Below the pieces are notes generated by a model, which had not been told where the DNA came from, ran no database searches, and saw nothing but the letters and a program-made list of their open reading frames with translations. Positions 53,859-60,665 of a stretch of 64,000 nucleotides of DNA are shown in pieces. The first letter of the stretch is position 1. Every line of letters starts with the position of its first letter. Position numbers and translations under genes: made by a program. The stretch is from Hymenobacter edaphi (GTDB lineage: Bacteria; Bacteroidota; Bacteroidia; Cytophagales; Hymenobacteraceae), in assembly GCF_003258365.1 (NCBI RefSeq), contig NZ_QHKM01000008.1:62001-126000 (forward strand), in the 5' to 3' direction.

Positions 53859-54575
53859 ATGCCGGATCGTTTAAAGCCGTTGTTTAATTGCCGCGCCGAA
53901 GAAGTGGTGCCGCTGGCTCGTTTGCTGCGGGCGCATTACCAGGCCGACGAGGCCGATTTTGTGGAGCTACTGCCGGAGGAGGATGGCAAGCCGTTTTTGA
54001 CCGACCTGGACGCCCGCCTGCAGGCGGCCGACGACTCGGGCAGCCAGCGCAGCGCGGCCGGGCGCAGCCAGCAGCTGGGCCAGCAGGTGCAGACCATCAT
54101 GCGGCAGCTGCCCCTGCTGCTGAACCGCCTCGAGGCGCGCCTGCGCCGGGCCGAGGGCCTGACGGTGCCGCTGAAGGCCTTTGGGGTGAAAGCCGTGCGC
54201 GACGCCGTGGTGGCCGAAGACCCGGAGCGGCTGGAGCTGGCCCTGAAAACCCTGCTCCAGAACCTGGAGGCCAACGCCGCCGCGCTGCAGGCCAAGGGCC
54301 ACAAAGCCGAGGAAACCGAGCAACTGCGGACGCTGCGCCAGACGCTGGCCGCCGGCAGCACCGCCCAGGACGTGGCCCAGACCCGGCAGCAGGGCGTGAC
54401 GCAGGAGAACCTGCAGGCGCTCAGCCACCTGTGCCAGCTGATGCAGGAGCTGATGGCCGACGGCAAGAGCCTGTACCGCGGCGTGGACAAGGCCAAGGTG
54501 AAGAACTACACGCTGACGCAGCTGCTGAAGCGGGTGCGGCGGGAGCGGGAGGCTAAGGAGGAGCCGGCGGGGTAG
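53859..54575 (+). CDS. Helical (coiled-coil-like) protein of unknown function
   Basis: 238 residues, no signal peptide, almost entirely charged helix. Examples: LLNRLEARLRRAEGLTVPLKAFGVKAVRDAVVAEDPERLELALKTLLQNLEANAAALQAKGHKAEETEQLRTLRQTL and the tail YTLTQLLKRVRREREAKEEPAG. No family recognised. The preceding tandem repeat would, in one frame, encode heptads of similar character. That suggests the repeat once belonged to, or arose from, such a gene, but this is inference. Two hairpins follow the stop. Confidence 0.72.
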   Translation: MPDRLKPLFNCRAEEVVPLARLLRAHYQADEADFVELLPEEDGKPFLTDLDARLQAADDSGSQRSAAGRSQQLGQQVQTIMRQLPLLLNRLEARLRRAEGLTVPLKAFGVKAVRDAVVAEDPERLELALKTLLQNLEANAAALQAKGHKAEETEQLRTLRQTLAAGSTAQDVAQTRQQGVTQENLQALSHLCQLMQELMADGKSLYRGVDKAKVKNYTLTQLLKRVRREREAKEEPAG

Positions 54576-54600
54576 ACCGCACGTACGCCTCAGCCCCCAG

Positions 54601-54625
54601 CCCCCTCTCCGAAAAGGAGAGGGGG
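54601..54625 (+). terminator. Hairpin after the coiled-coil gene
   Basis: A 10-bp perfect stem CCCCCTCTCC / GGAGAGGGGG with a GAAAA loop, 25 bp after the stop. No T run follows. The surrounding CAGCCCCCAGCCCCC context is REP-like, so it could equally be an interspersed repeat. Confidence 0.55.
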
Positions 54626-54654
54626 TGCGTTCAATGAGTTTTGGGCTGAAACGT

Positions 54655-54686
54655 AACAGGGCACCCCGGTGGCGGGGTGCCCTGTT
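54655..54686. terminator. Second hairpin between convergent genes
   Basis: A perfect 13-bp stem AACAGGGCACCCC / GGGGTGCCCTGTT with a 6-nt loop, followed by GGGTTGTG on the plus strand. It lies between the coiled-coil gene and the convergent lipoprotein gene at 54788-55357. Confidence 0.65.
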
Positions 54687-54787
54687 GGGTTGTGCAGTTC
54701 CGTATTGGGCAGTGGAGGCACAGCCTCCACGTCATGGTTGAGCACGAGTTATGCTGCGCTAAACTCGCGCCAGGTGGGGGAACCTAG

Positions 54788-55357
54788 CTACTGCTCGTAC
54801 TTGACATCAAATCGGCCGTCACGAATGACAACCGAGGCAGCTGGGTCGTTCAGATTGTACAGGCGTCCCTCGAACGTGCCAGATATGATGCGCGCTACCG
54901 TGTCGAGACGCGTGACAACAATGCGCGACGAGGATTGAGGCCTGCTCCAGTAGGATTGGTTTTGTTTGGTATTGCCGAAGTACAGCGAATTGCGCAGTCT
55001 GCTATTGGTGGTGCTGTTGGGAAAAAGCTCAGCGTCATACACACCTGGCCCTCGTAGCGAGTCAATACTCAAGCTGAATCCTTCGTCAATATCCTTGGCA
55101 TTTAGCCCCGCCGTCAGTACAAACTCCTGCGCGCCGTTGTATTCTGTTTCCACGTACCCGCGCAGTTGGTTGTCGTGGCAGCCATACATCGTGCAGCGCC
55201 GCCCGTGGTTCTGCCACACCCGATCATCCACGACGAAGCCCATCGTGTTGGCGCCCGTTTGCGTGGCCGCAGGCAATTGAAATGCGGGCGCGGGCTCCCT
55301 GTTGCGGCACCCTGCCACCGATACCAGCGCCAGGGTGAAAATCAAGCTATACTTCAT
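54788..55357 (-). CDS. DUF6252-like lipoprotein
   Basis: 189 residues from the ATG at 55357 (MKYSLIFTLALVSVAGCRNR); the signal peptide ends in lipobox VAGC with Cys17. The mature protein has WQNHGRRCTMYGCHDNQLRGYVETEY, FSLSIDSLRGPGVYDAELF and a C-terminal IISGTFEGRLYNLNDPAASVVIRDGRFDVKYEQ. The xISGTFxG ... IxDGRF ending is shared with the exported protein at 19354-19872. Base composition is clearly less GC-rich than that of its neighbours, which may indicate transfer. On the minus strand TATCTTTA upstream (about 55390) is a near match to the -7 element. Function unknown. Confidence 0.78.
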   Translation of the reverse strand: MKYSLIFTLALVSVAGCRNREPAPAFQLPAATQTGANTMGFVVDDRVWQNHGRRCTMYGCHDNQLRGYVETEYNGAQEFVLTAGLNAKDIDEGFSLSIDSLRGPGVYDAELFPNSTTNSRLRNSLYFGNTKQNQSYWSRPQSSSRIVVTRLDTVARIISGTFEGRLYNLNDPAASVVIRDGRFDVKYEQ

Positions 55358-55450
55358 AGCAACGGAAAATAATAAGCTACTCTCCTTGTAAAGATAAAAA
55401 CGGGGAATGGTTGATTGTACGACCCTGATTGCCGGGAAATAAAACAGAAA

Positions 55451-55478
55451 CCCCGCGCCGGCTTGCGCCAACGCGGGG
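55451..55478 (-). terminator. Terminator downstream of icd
   Basis: CCCCGCG / CGCGGGG arms around a 14-nt loop that itself pairs partly (GGC/GCC). It is followed by TTTCTGTTTT on the minus strand and by a run of seven T on the plus strand, 25 bp after the icd stop. Confidence 0.78.
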
Positions 55479-55503
55479 TTTTTTTGGGCCGAAGCCAACG
55501 CAC

Positions 55504-56769
55504 TTACATGTTCTTGATAATCTCGTCGCCGAACTCCGAGGTTTTCAGCAGCGTGGCGCCGTCCATCAGGCGTTCGAAGTCGTAGGTGACGCGCTTGGCG
55601 GCAATGGCGGCTTCGAGGCCTTTGTAGATGAGGTCGGCGGCTTCCTGCCAGCCCAGGTACTCCAGCATGAGGGCGCCGGAGAGGACGACGGAGCCGGGGT
55701 TCACCTTGTCCTGGTTGGCATACTTGGGCGCGGTGCCGTGGGTAGCTTCGAAGATGGCGTGGCCGGTGAGGTAGTTGATGTTGGCGCCCGGCGCGATGCC
55801 GATGCCGCCCACGATGGCGGCCAAGGCGTCGGAGATATAGTCGCCGTTGAGGTTCAGGGTGGCTACCACGTCGTAGTCGGCGGGGCGGAGCAGGATCTGC
55901 TGCAGGAAGGCGTCGGCGATGCTGTCCTTGATCAGGATTTTGCCCGAGGCCAGCTCGTTCTTCATGTGGGCGTTGGCCGCGTCCTGGCCGTGCTTGGCGG
56001 CCAGCTTGTCGAATTGGGCCCAGGTGAACACCTTGTCGCCGAATTCCTTTTCGGCCAGCTCGTAGCCCCAGGTTTTGAAGGCGCCCTCGGTGAACTTCAT
56101 GATGTTGCCCTTGTGCACCAGCGTCACCGACTCGCGCTTGTTTTCCAGCGCGTAGTTGATGGCGGCGCGCACGAGGCGGTCGGTGCCTTCCTTGGACACC
56201 GGCTTGATGCCAAAGGAGGAGGTTTCGGGGAAGCGAATTTTCTTCACGCCCATCTCGTCCTGCAGGAATTCCAGCATTTTCTGGGCCTGCGGGGTGCCGT
56301 TCATGTACTCGATGCCGGCGTAGATGTCCTCGGTGTTTTCGCGGAAGATGACCATGTCGGTCAGCTCCGGCTGCTTTACCGGGGAGGGCACGCCCTCAAA
56401 CCAGCGCACGGGGCGCACGCAGGCGTAGAGGTCCAGCTCCTGGCGCAGGGCCACGTTCAGGGAGCGGATGCCGCCGCCCACGGGGGTGGTCAGCGGGCCT
56501 TTGATGCCGACGAGGTATTCGCGGAAGGCATCGAGGGTATCGTTGGGGAGCCAGTTGTTGAGCTGCTTGTACGACTTTTCGCCGGCCAGTACTTCTTTCC
56601 ACTCAATCTTACGTGCGCCGCCGTAGGCTTTTTCAACGGCTGCGTCGAACACGCGCACCGAGGCTGCCCAAATGTCGGGACCGGTGCCGTCGCCTTCGAT
56701 GAACGGAATGGTGGGGCGGTCAGGAACGTTAAGTTTGCCGTTCTTGATGGTAATCTTCTGGTCAGCCAT
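55504..56769 (-). CDS. icd: NADP-dependent isocitrate dehydrogenase
   Basis: 421 residues, E. coli-type [47 protein letters not shown] (substrate-binding Ser/Arg), [15 protein letters not shown], and the C-terminal cofactor segment [31 protein letters not shown] are all conserved. The Lys/Tyr pattern is compatible with NADP. It oxidatively decarboxylates isocitrate in the TCA cycle. The gene is single and followed by a terminator. Upstream is a 478-bp gap with repeats. Confidence 0.97.
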   Translation of the reverse strand: MADQKITIKNGKLNVPDRPTIPFIEGDGTGPDIWAASVRVFDAAVEKAYGGARKIEWKEVLAGEKSYKQLNNWLPNDTLDAFREYLVGIKGPLTTPVGGGIRSLNVALRQELDLYACVRPVRWFEGVPSPVKQPELTDMVIFRENTEDIYAGIEYMNGTPQAQKMLEFLQDEMGVKKIRFPETSSFGIKPVSKEGTDRLVRAAINYALENKRESVTLVHKGNIMKFTEGAFKTWGYELAEKEFGDKVFTWAQFDKLAAKHGQDAANAHMKNELASGKILIKDSIADAFLQQILLRPADYDVVATLNLNGDYISDALAAIVGGIGIAPGANINYLTGHAIFEATHGTAPKYANQDKVNPGSVVLSGALMLEYLGWQEAADLIYKGLEAAIAAKRVTYDFERLMDGATLLKTSEFGDEIIKNM

Positions 56770-56947
56770 ATGATGCGTTGTCAGGAAATGACGCGGGGGT
56801 TAGTGGGTTGTGGTTGGGATGAAATAGCCATTTCGGGCGGGCGGTGGGACGTACCCGGGGCGAAATAGGATGCAAAGCACCGACTAAAATCGGGGGGAAA
56901 CAAGTGTTTGGAAAAAATGTCGTATATGCGGCGCGGCGCGAACAGAG

Positions 56948-57050
56948 CGCCCCTCCTCAGCCGAGGAAAGGCCGCCGTTGCGCCAGCCACGGCCGGAGTG
57001 GTCGACGGGCGTCCACGCCGCGTGGGCGCCCCTGCTCCCAGCACCCTGTC
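56948..57050 (+). repeat. CCCCTCCTCAGCC repeat, copy A
   Basis: Contains CCCCTCCTCAGCCGAGGA and, ~45 bp later, GACGGGCGTCCACGCCG. The same two blocks occur in the same order on the opposite strand at 57150-57241, giving an inverted pair about 100 bp apart. Confidence 0.68.
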
Positions 57051-57113
57051 TTGCTTGATGCGTGATATAAAAAGGAGGGAGGTAGCCTGACGATTGGCAT
57101 TATCAACAAACAG

Positions 57114-57142
57114 AACAGCCAACGCGGTGGGCGTTGGCTGTT
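57114..57142 (-). terminator. Terminator of the M16 peptidase gene
   Basis: A perfect 12-bp stem AACAGCCAACGC / GCGTTGGCTGTT with a 5-nt loop, followed on the minus strand by CTGTTTGTTGAT. It lies ~105 bp downstream of the peptidase stop. Confidence 0.7.
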
Positions 57143-57149
57143 AGCTGAG

Positions 57150-57241
57150 TGGCAAGTGGGAGCCTGACGGCGCGGACGCCCGTCAGCCACCCCAGCGGCA
57201 GCTAAAGCTGCCGCGTCTCCTCCTCGGCTGAGGAGGGGAGT
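57150..57241 (-). repeat. CCCCTCCTCAGCC repeat, copy B (inverted)
   Basis: Read in reverse it begins CTCCCCTCCTCAGCCGAGGA and continues to GACGGGCGTCCGCGCCGTCA, matching copy A. It directly abuts the M16 peptidase stop codon. Confidence 0.68.
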
Positions 57242-57247
57242 TGTGTT

Positions 57248-60200
57248 CTAGTACCCGAAAATTTCCTTCAGGCTGAGCTGCTGCACCTGGCCGTACTTGG
57301 CCAGCTCCTTGAAGTTCAGACGGTCTTTGGAGCCAATGACGAGCACGGTTTGCGGGCGGCCTTTCACGCGGGCTTCCTGAAACTTCTTGAGGTCGGCCAG
57401 GCTCATGTTGGCCGTCTGCTCGTACACGTCGCGGCGCAGGTCGTAGTCGAGGCCGAGGCGCTTGGCCCGCTCGTAGGCGAAGAGCACGTCGGACTTGGTG
57501 ATGCGCTCGGTGGCAATCGAGTTGCGGATGCTCTGGCGGGCGATGCTGAGGTTGGCCTCGGCCATGGGCATGTCGTTGAGCAGGGTTTCCATGCCGGCCA
57601 TGGCCTCGGGCAGCTTATCGGCCTGGGTGCCGATGTAGCTGAGCTGGTAGTTGGAGCGGCCGGCTTTGTCGGCGTTGGCGTAGCGGGAGGTGGCGGAGTA
57701 GGCCAGGGCCTTGGACTCGCGCAGCTCCTGAAACACGATGCTGCCCATGTTGCCGCCGAAGTACTCGTTGTAGAGGCTCACCGTGGGCACCAGGGCCTTG
57801 TCGTAGGCGTCGCCGCGGGCGAGGAACAGGATTTCGGCCTGCACCATGTTGAAGTCGGTCCAGTAGACGCGGCGGTCCTTGAGCGGCAGCTCGGCAAAGT
57901 CCTTGGCGGGCGGGGTGGGAGTGAGCTTGGCGGGAGTCTGGTGCAGGGTCAGCAGCGTTTCGGTAATGCCGGCGTCAGCAGGAAGAGCGGTAGAGGTAGA
58001 AGCAGCATTGCCCGTTTTGTTGGCAGCCGATATCGTTACCTTGGTTACTGCCCGCGGCCCGTAGTACAGCACGCGGTGCTGGTACGTTTCCAGCTGCTTG
58101 ATGCGGCTGATCAGCTCCTGGGGCTTGAGCGTCTTCAGCTCCTGGGCACTGACGATGTTGGTGAAGGGGTTCTTGGGGCCGAACTTGACGTAATTCAGCA
58201 TGGCCTGGCTGAGGATGACGCCCTTGTTGAGCTTGGCGTCCTGGCGGTTTTTGAGGATGCCGGCCGTCATGTCCTTCAGCGCCTGCGGGTCGGGCGTGGG
58301 GTTGTTCAAGAGCTGCTCAAACAGCTGCAGGGCCGGCTCCATGTTCTTGTCGAGGCCCGAGAGGCTGACGAACACGCGGTCGGGGCTGCTGCTCACGTCG
58401 AAGGAGCAGCCGAGCTTGTAGAACTCCTGTTGCAGCTGGGCGGCCGAATACTTGCCGGTGCCCAGGTATTTCAGGTAATCGGCGGCCAGACCCAGCTTGG
58501 GGTCGTTGTTGGTGCCGATGTCGAGCACGTAGAACAGCGAGAACAGGTTGTTTTCCGAGTTCTTGGTGTAGAACAGGGGCAGGCCGGGCTTCAGCTCGGT
58601 TTGCTGGATGTCCTTCTTGTAGTCGAGGAATACGGGCTGCAGCTCAGGCGCCTGCAGGGCCACCACCTGCTTGTAGTAGTCAGAAGAGGCGTCGCGGTTG
58701 ACGGGCACCGGCGTAATGGCGGGCTTGATGACCTTGGGCGTGCTGGTGTCCTTGCCGGTGCGCTTGTAGATGAGGGCGTAGCCGGGGCCGTAGTACTGAT
58801 TGGCCACGCGCATCACGTCGGCCTTGGTGATTTTGCCGAACTGCTCGAACTGCTGCAGGTAGTCTTTCCAGTCTTCGCGGGCCACGAAGGCCGCCACGAA
58901 CGCGCCGGCGCGGGCCTCGTTGCTTTCGTAGCTCTTGGTGCGCTGCAGCTGCTCGTTGTTGATGATGGCCGGAATCAGCCACTCCGGGAAGTCGCCCTTT
59001 TTCACCTTGTCGAGCTGGGCCAGCATCAGCGCCTTCACCTGATCCAGCGACTGGCCCTGGCGCGGCGTGCCGTAGAGCACGTGGGTCGAGTAGTCGTTGT
59101 TGAAGTCGGCGAAGCTCTGGGCTTCGAGCACGGCCTGCTTCTGGTTCAGGTTCAGGTCGATGAGGCCGGCCTGCCCGTTGGTCAGAATCTTGTCGATCAT
59201 GCGCAGCACCAAGGCGTCGGGCGTAGCCGTGCCGGGGAAGCGGAAGCCAATCATCACGTTCTCGGCGTTCGGGCCCTTCACTTCCGTCACGATGGGCGCG
59301 GTAATGGGCGCTTCCTGGGCGGGCGTAAACGTAGGCACCGGCTTGTTTTTCAGCTTGCCGAAGTACTGGTCGACGAGGCGGATGGTCTGGTCAAAGTCCA
59401 GGTCGCCGCTCATGGCCACGGCCATGTTGTTGGGCACGTAGTACCGGTCGAAATACGCCTTGATGGCCGTAATCGAGGGGTTCTGCAGGTGCTCGATGGT
59501 GCCGATGGTGGTCTGCGTGCCGTACTCGTGCTTCTGAAACAGGCTGCGGTTCAGGGCCTCAAACTCCTTGCTGAAGTCGTTGTCGAGGCCGCGGTTTTTC
59601 TCCTCATACACGGCTTCCAGCTCGGTGTGAAACAGGCGCGGCACCAGCTCCCCAAACCGCTCGGCCTGCACCGAGGCCCACTGCTCCACGCGGTTGGAGG
59701 GAATGTCCTCCTGGTACACCGTCTGCTCCACCGAGGTGTAGGCGTTGGAGCCCTTGGCCCCGATGGCGCCCATCAGCTTGTCGTACTCGTTGGCCACCGC
59801 GTACTTGGCCGCCACCCCCGACACGGAGTCAATCTGGTGGTAGTACTTCTTGCGCAGCGCCGCGTCGCGGGTGCCGCGGTACTGCTCATACAGCGCCTCG
59901 ATTTTGGCCAGCTCGGCCTTTTCGGCGCCGAAATCCTGCGCACCCAGCCGCGAGGTGCCCTTGAACACCATGTGCTCCAGGTAGTGCGCGAGGCCGGTGG
60001 CGTCGTGCGGGTCGTTCTTGGAGCCGGCGCGCACCGCCACGTAGGTCTGGATGCGCGGCGCGTCGTCGTAGTCGGAGAGGTACACCGTCAGCCCGTTGTC
60101 CAGGGTGTAGATGCGCGTCTTGAGCGGGTCGCCCTCGACGGTGGTGTACTTGTATTCCTTGGGCTTGGGTGCTTCAGGGGCGGCGGGCGCAGTTTGAGCC

Positions 60201-60298
60201 GGCGCAGTGGCCGTAGCCGCCGGCTTGCTCGACTGGCATTGGGTCATGAGCCCCAGCGCCGCCACGGCGGGCAGCAGGAGCAGGGAAGGGTTTTTCAC
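57248..60298 (-). CDS. M16 (pitrilysin/insulinase-type) zinc metallopeptidase, probable lipoprotein
   Basis: 1016 residues from a GTG at 60298, chosen because it opens a signal peptide (VKNPSLLLLPAVAALGLMTQC, possible lipidated Cys). The inverted zinc motif HxxEH is His105-Tyr-Leu-Glu108-His109 (LAHYLEHMVFKGTSRLG), with the downstream Glu in EAVYEEKNRG. Two paired M16 domains follow: the active N-half, and a C-half (ITETLLTLHQT ... VSLYNEYFGGNMGSIVFQELRESKALAYS) lacking the zinc motif. It degrades peptides in the periplasm. It is transcribed from a TTG-N22-TACCTTTG promoter. Confidence 0.93.
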   Translation of the reverse strand: MKNPSLLLLPAVAALGLMTQCQSSKPAATATAPAQTAPAAPEAPKPKEYKYTTVEGDPLKTRIYTLDNGLTVYLSDYDDAPRIQTYVAVRAGSKNDPHDATGLAHYLEHMVFKGTSRLGAQDFGAEKAELAKIEALYEQYRGTRDAALRKKYYHQIDSVSGVAAKYAVANEYDKLMGAIGAKGSNAYTSVEQTVYQEDIPSNRVEQWASVQAERFGELVPRLFHTELEAVYEEKNRGLDNDFSKEFEALNRSLFQKHEYGTQTTIGTIEHLQNPSITAIKAYFDRYYVPNNMAVAMSGDLDFDQTIRLVDQYFGKLKNKPVPTFTPAQEAPITAPIVTEVKGPNAENVMIGFRFPGTATPDALVLRMIDKILTNGQAGLIDLNLNQKQAVLEAQSFADFNNDYSTHVLYGTPRQGQSLDQVKALMLAQLDKVKKGDFPEWLIPAIINNEQLQRTKSYESNEARAGAFVAAFVAREDWKDYLQQFEQFGKITKADVMRVANQYYGPGYALIYKRTGKDTSTPKVIKPAITPVPVNRDASSDYYKQVVALQAPELQPVFLDYKKDIQQTELKPGLPLFYTKNSENNLFSLFYVLDIGTNNDPKLGLAADYLKYLGTGKYSAAQLQQEFYKLGCSFDVSSSPDRVFVSLSGLDKNMEPALQLFEQLLNNPTPDPQALKDMTAGILKNRQDAKLNKGVILSQAMLNYVKFGPKNPFTNIVSAQELKTLKPQELISRIKQLETYQHRVLYYGPRAVTKVTISAANKTGNAASTSTALPADAGITETLLTLHQTPAKLTPTPPAKDFAELPLKDRRVYWTDFNMVQAEILFLARGDAYDKALVPTVSLYNEYFGGNMGSIVFQELRESKALAYSATSRYANADKAGRSNYQLSYIGTQADKLPEAMAGMETLLNDMPMAEANLSIARQSIRNSIATERITKSDVLFAYERAKRLGLDYDLRRDVYEQTANMSLADLKKFQEARVKGRPQTVLVIGSKDRLNFKELAKYGQVQQLSLKEIFGY

Positions 60299-60329
60299 GG
60301 ATAGCAACGGAATGGAGTATGGGGGAAGC

Positions 60330-60362
60330 CAAAGGTAGCGAGGTCCGAATAACACCAGTCAA
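60330..60362 (-). promoter_or_regulatory. Bacteroidota promoter of the M16 peptidase gene
   Basis: On the minus strand: TTG (60362-60360), 22-nt spacer, TACCTTTG (60337-60330). The element order and 22-nt spacing equal those of the ohrR promoter. The predicted GTG start is 32 nt downstream. Confidence 0.7.
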
Positions 60363-60423
60363 GCCCTACGAGTTGCCCGCCGGCGCTTTACCCAGCGGTT
60401 GGAGGCAGCCAGCCGCACCGGCT

Positions 60424-60646
60424 GTCATTGCGAGCGAGGCGCGGCACCCGCCGCAAGGCGTAGCCAATCGGTCCTTCAATAGCCCCGCCGAGCCAATGCC
60501 TGCTGCCCAAGAACGGCCCCGCCCGAAACCAGCATCAGCGGTTTCGGGCGGGGCCGTTCTTGGTTGGTGCGTATCAGGCCGTCGTGCCGCGCGCGGAAGG
60601 ATTGACGCCGCTTGATGCGCGGCATGGTGGGCCACCTTGCAATGAC
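60424..60646. repeat. GTCATTGC-type long inverted repeat containing a perfect hairpin
   Basis: Bounded by GTCATTGC (60424) and GCAATGAC (ending 60646). The right part matches, inverted, the left part of 9782-9973 (GTCATTGCAAG ... GCGCATCAAGCGGCG). In the middle lies the 24-bp-arm hairpin 60507-60563. It fills most of the 367-bp gap between the peptidase gene and dnaX; no gene is seen in that gap. Confidence 0.75.
60507..60563. terminator. Perfect 24-bp-stem hairpin downstream of dnaX
   Basis: Arms start CCAAGAACGGCCCCGCCC and are exactly complementary over 24 bp, with a 9-nt loop. It lies ~100 bp after the dnaX stop on the minus strand. There is no T run, so it may block elongation or simply be part of the repeat. 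Confidence 0.65.
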
Positions 60647-60665
60647 GGCCAGTGTTACCGACAGC

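Larger units (their letters stand above)
56770..57247. other. 478-bp gap between icd and the M16 peptidase gene
   Basis: No gene seen. Holds two inverted copies of a ~100-bp repeat (about 56948-57050 and 57150-57241) and a hairpin at 57114-57142. The ~120 bp next to icd is the likely icd promoter region, but no exact TAnnTTTG is visible. Confidence 0.55.

Noticed and set aside
56781-57122. A 113-codon minus-strand frame between icd and the peptidase
   Set aside because: It runs through the repeat and the terminator hairpin and shows no conserved-protein features.
57350-60304. A 984-codon plus-strand open frame opposite the M16 peptidase
   Set aside because: Low-complexity Val/Leu/Gly/His composition and no recognisable domain; the minus strand carries a clear HxxEH peptidase.
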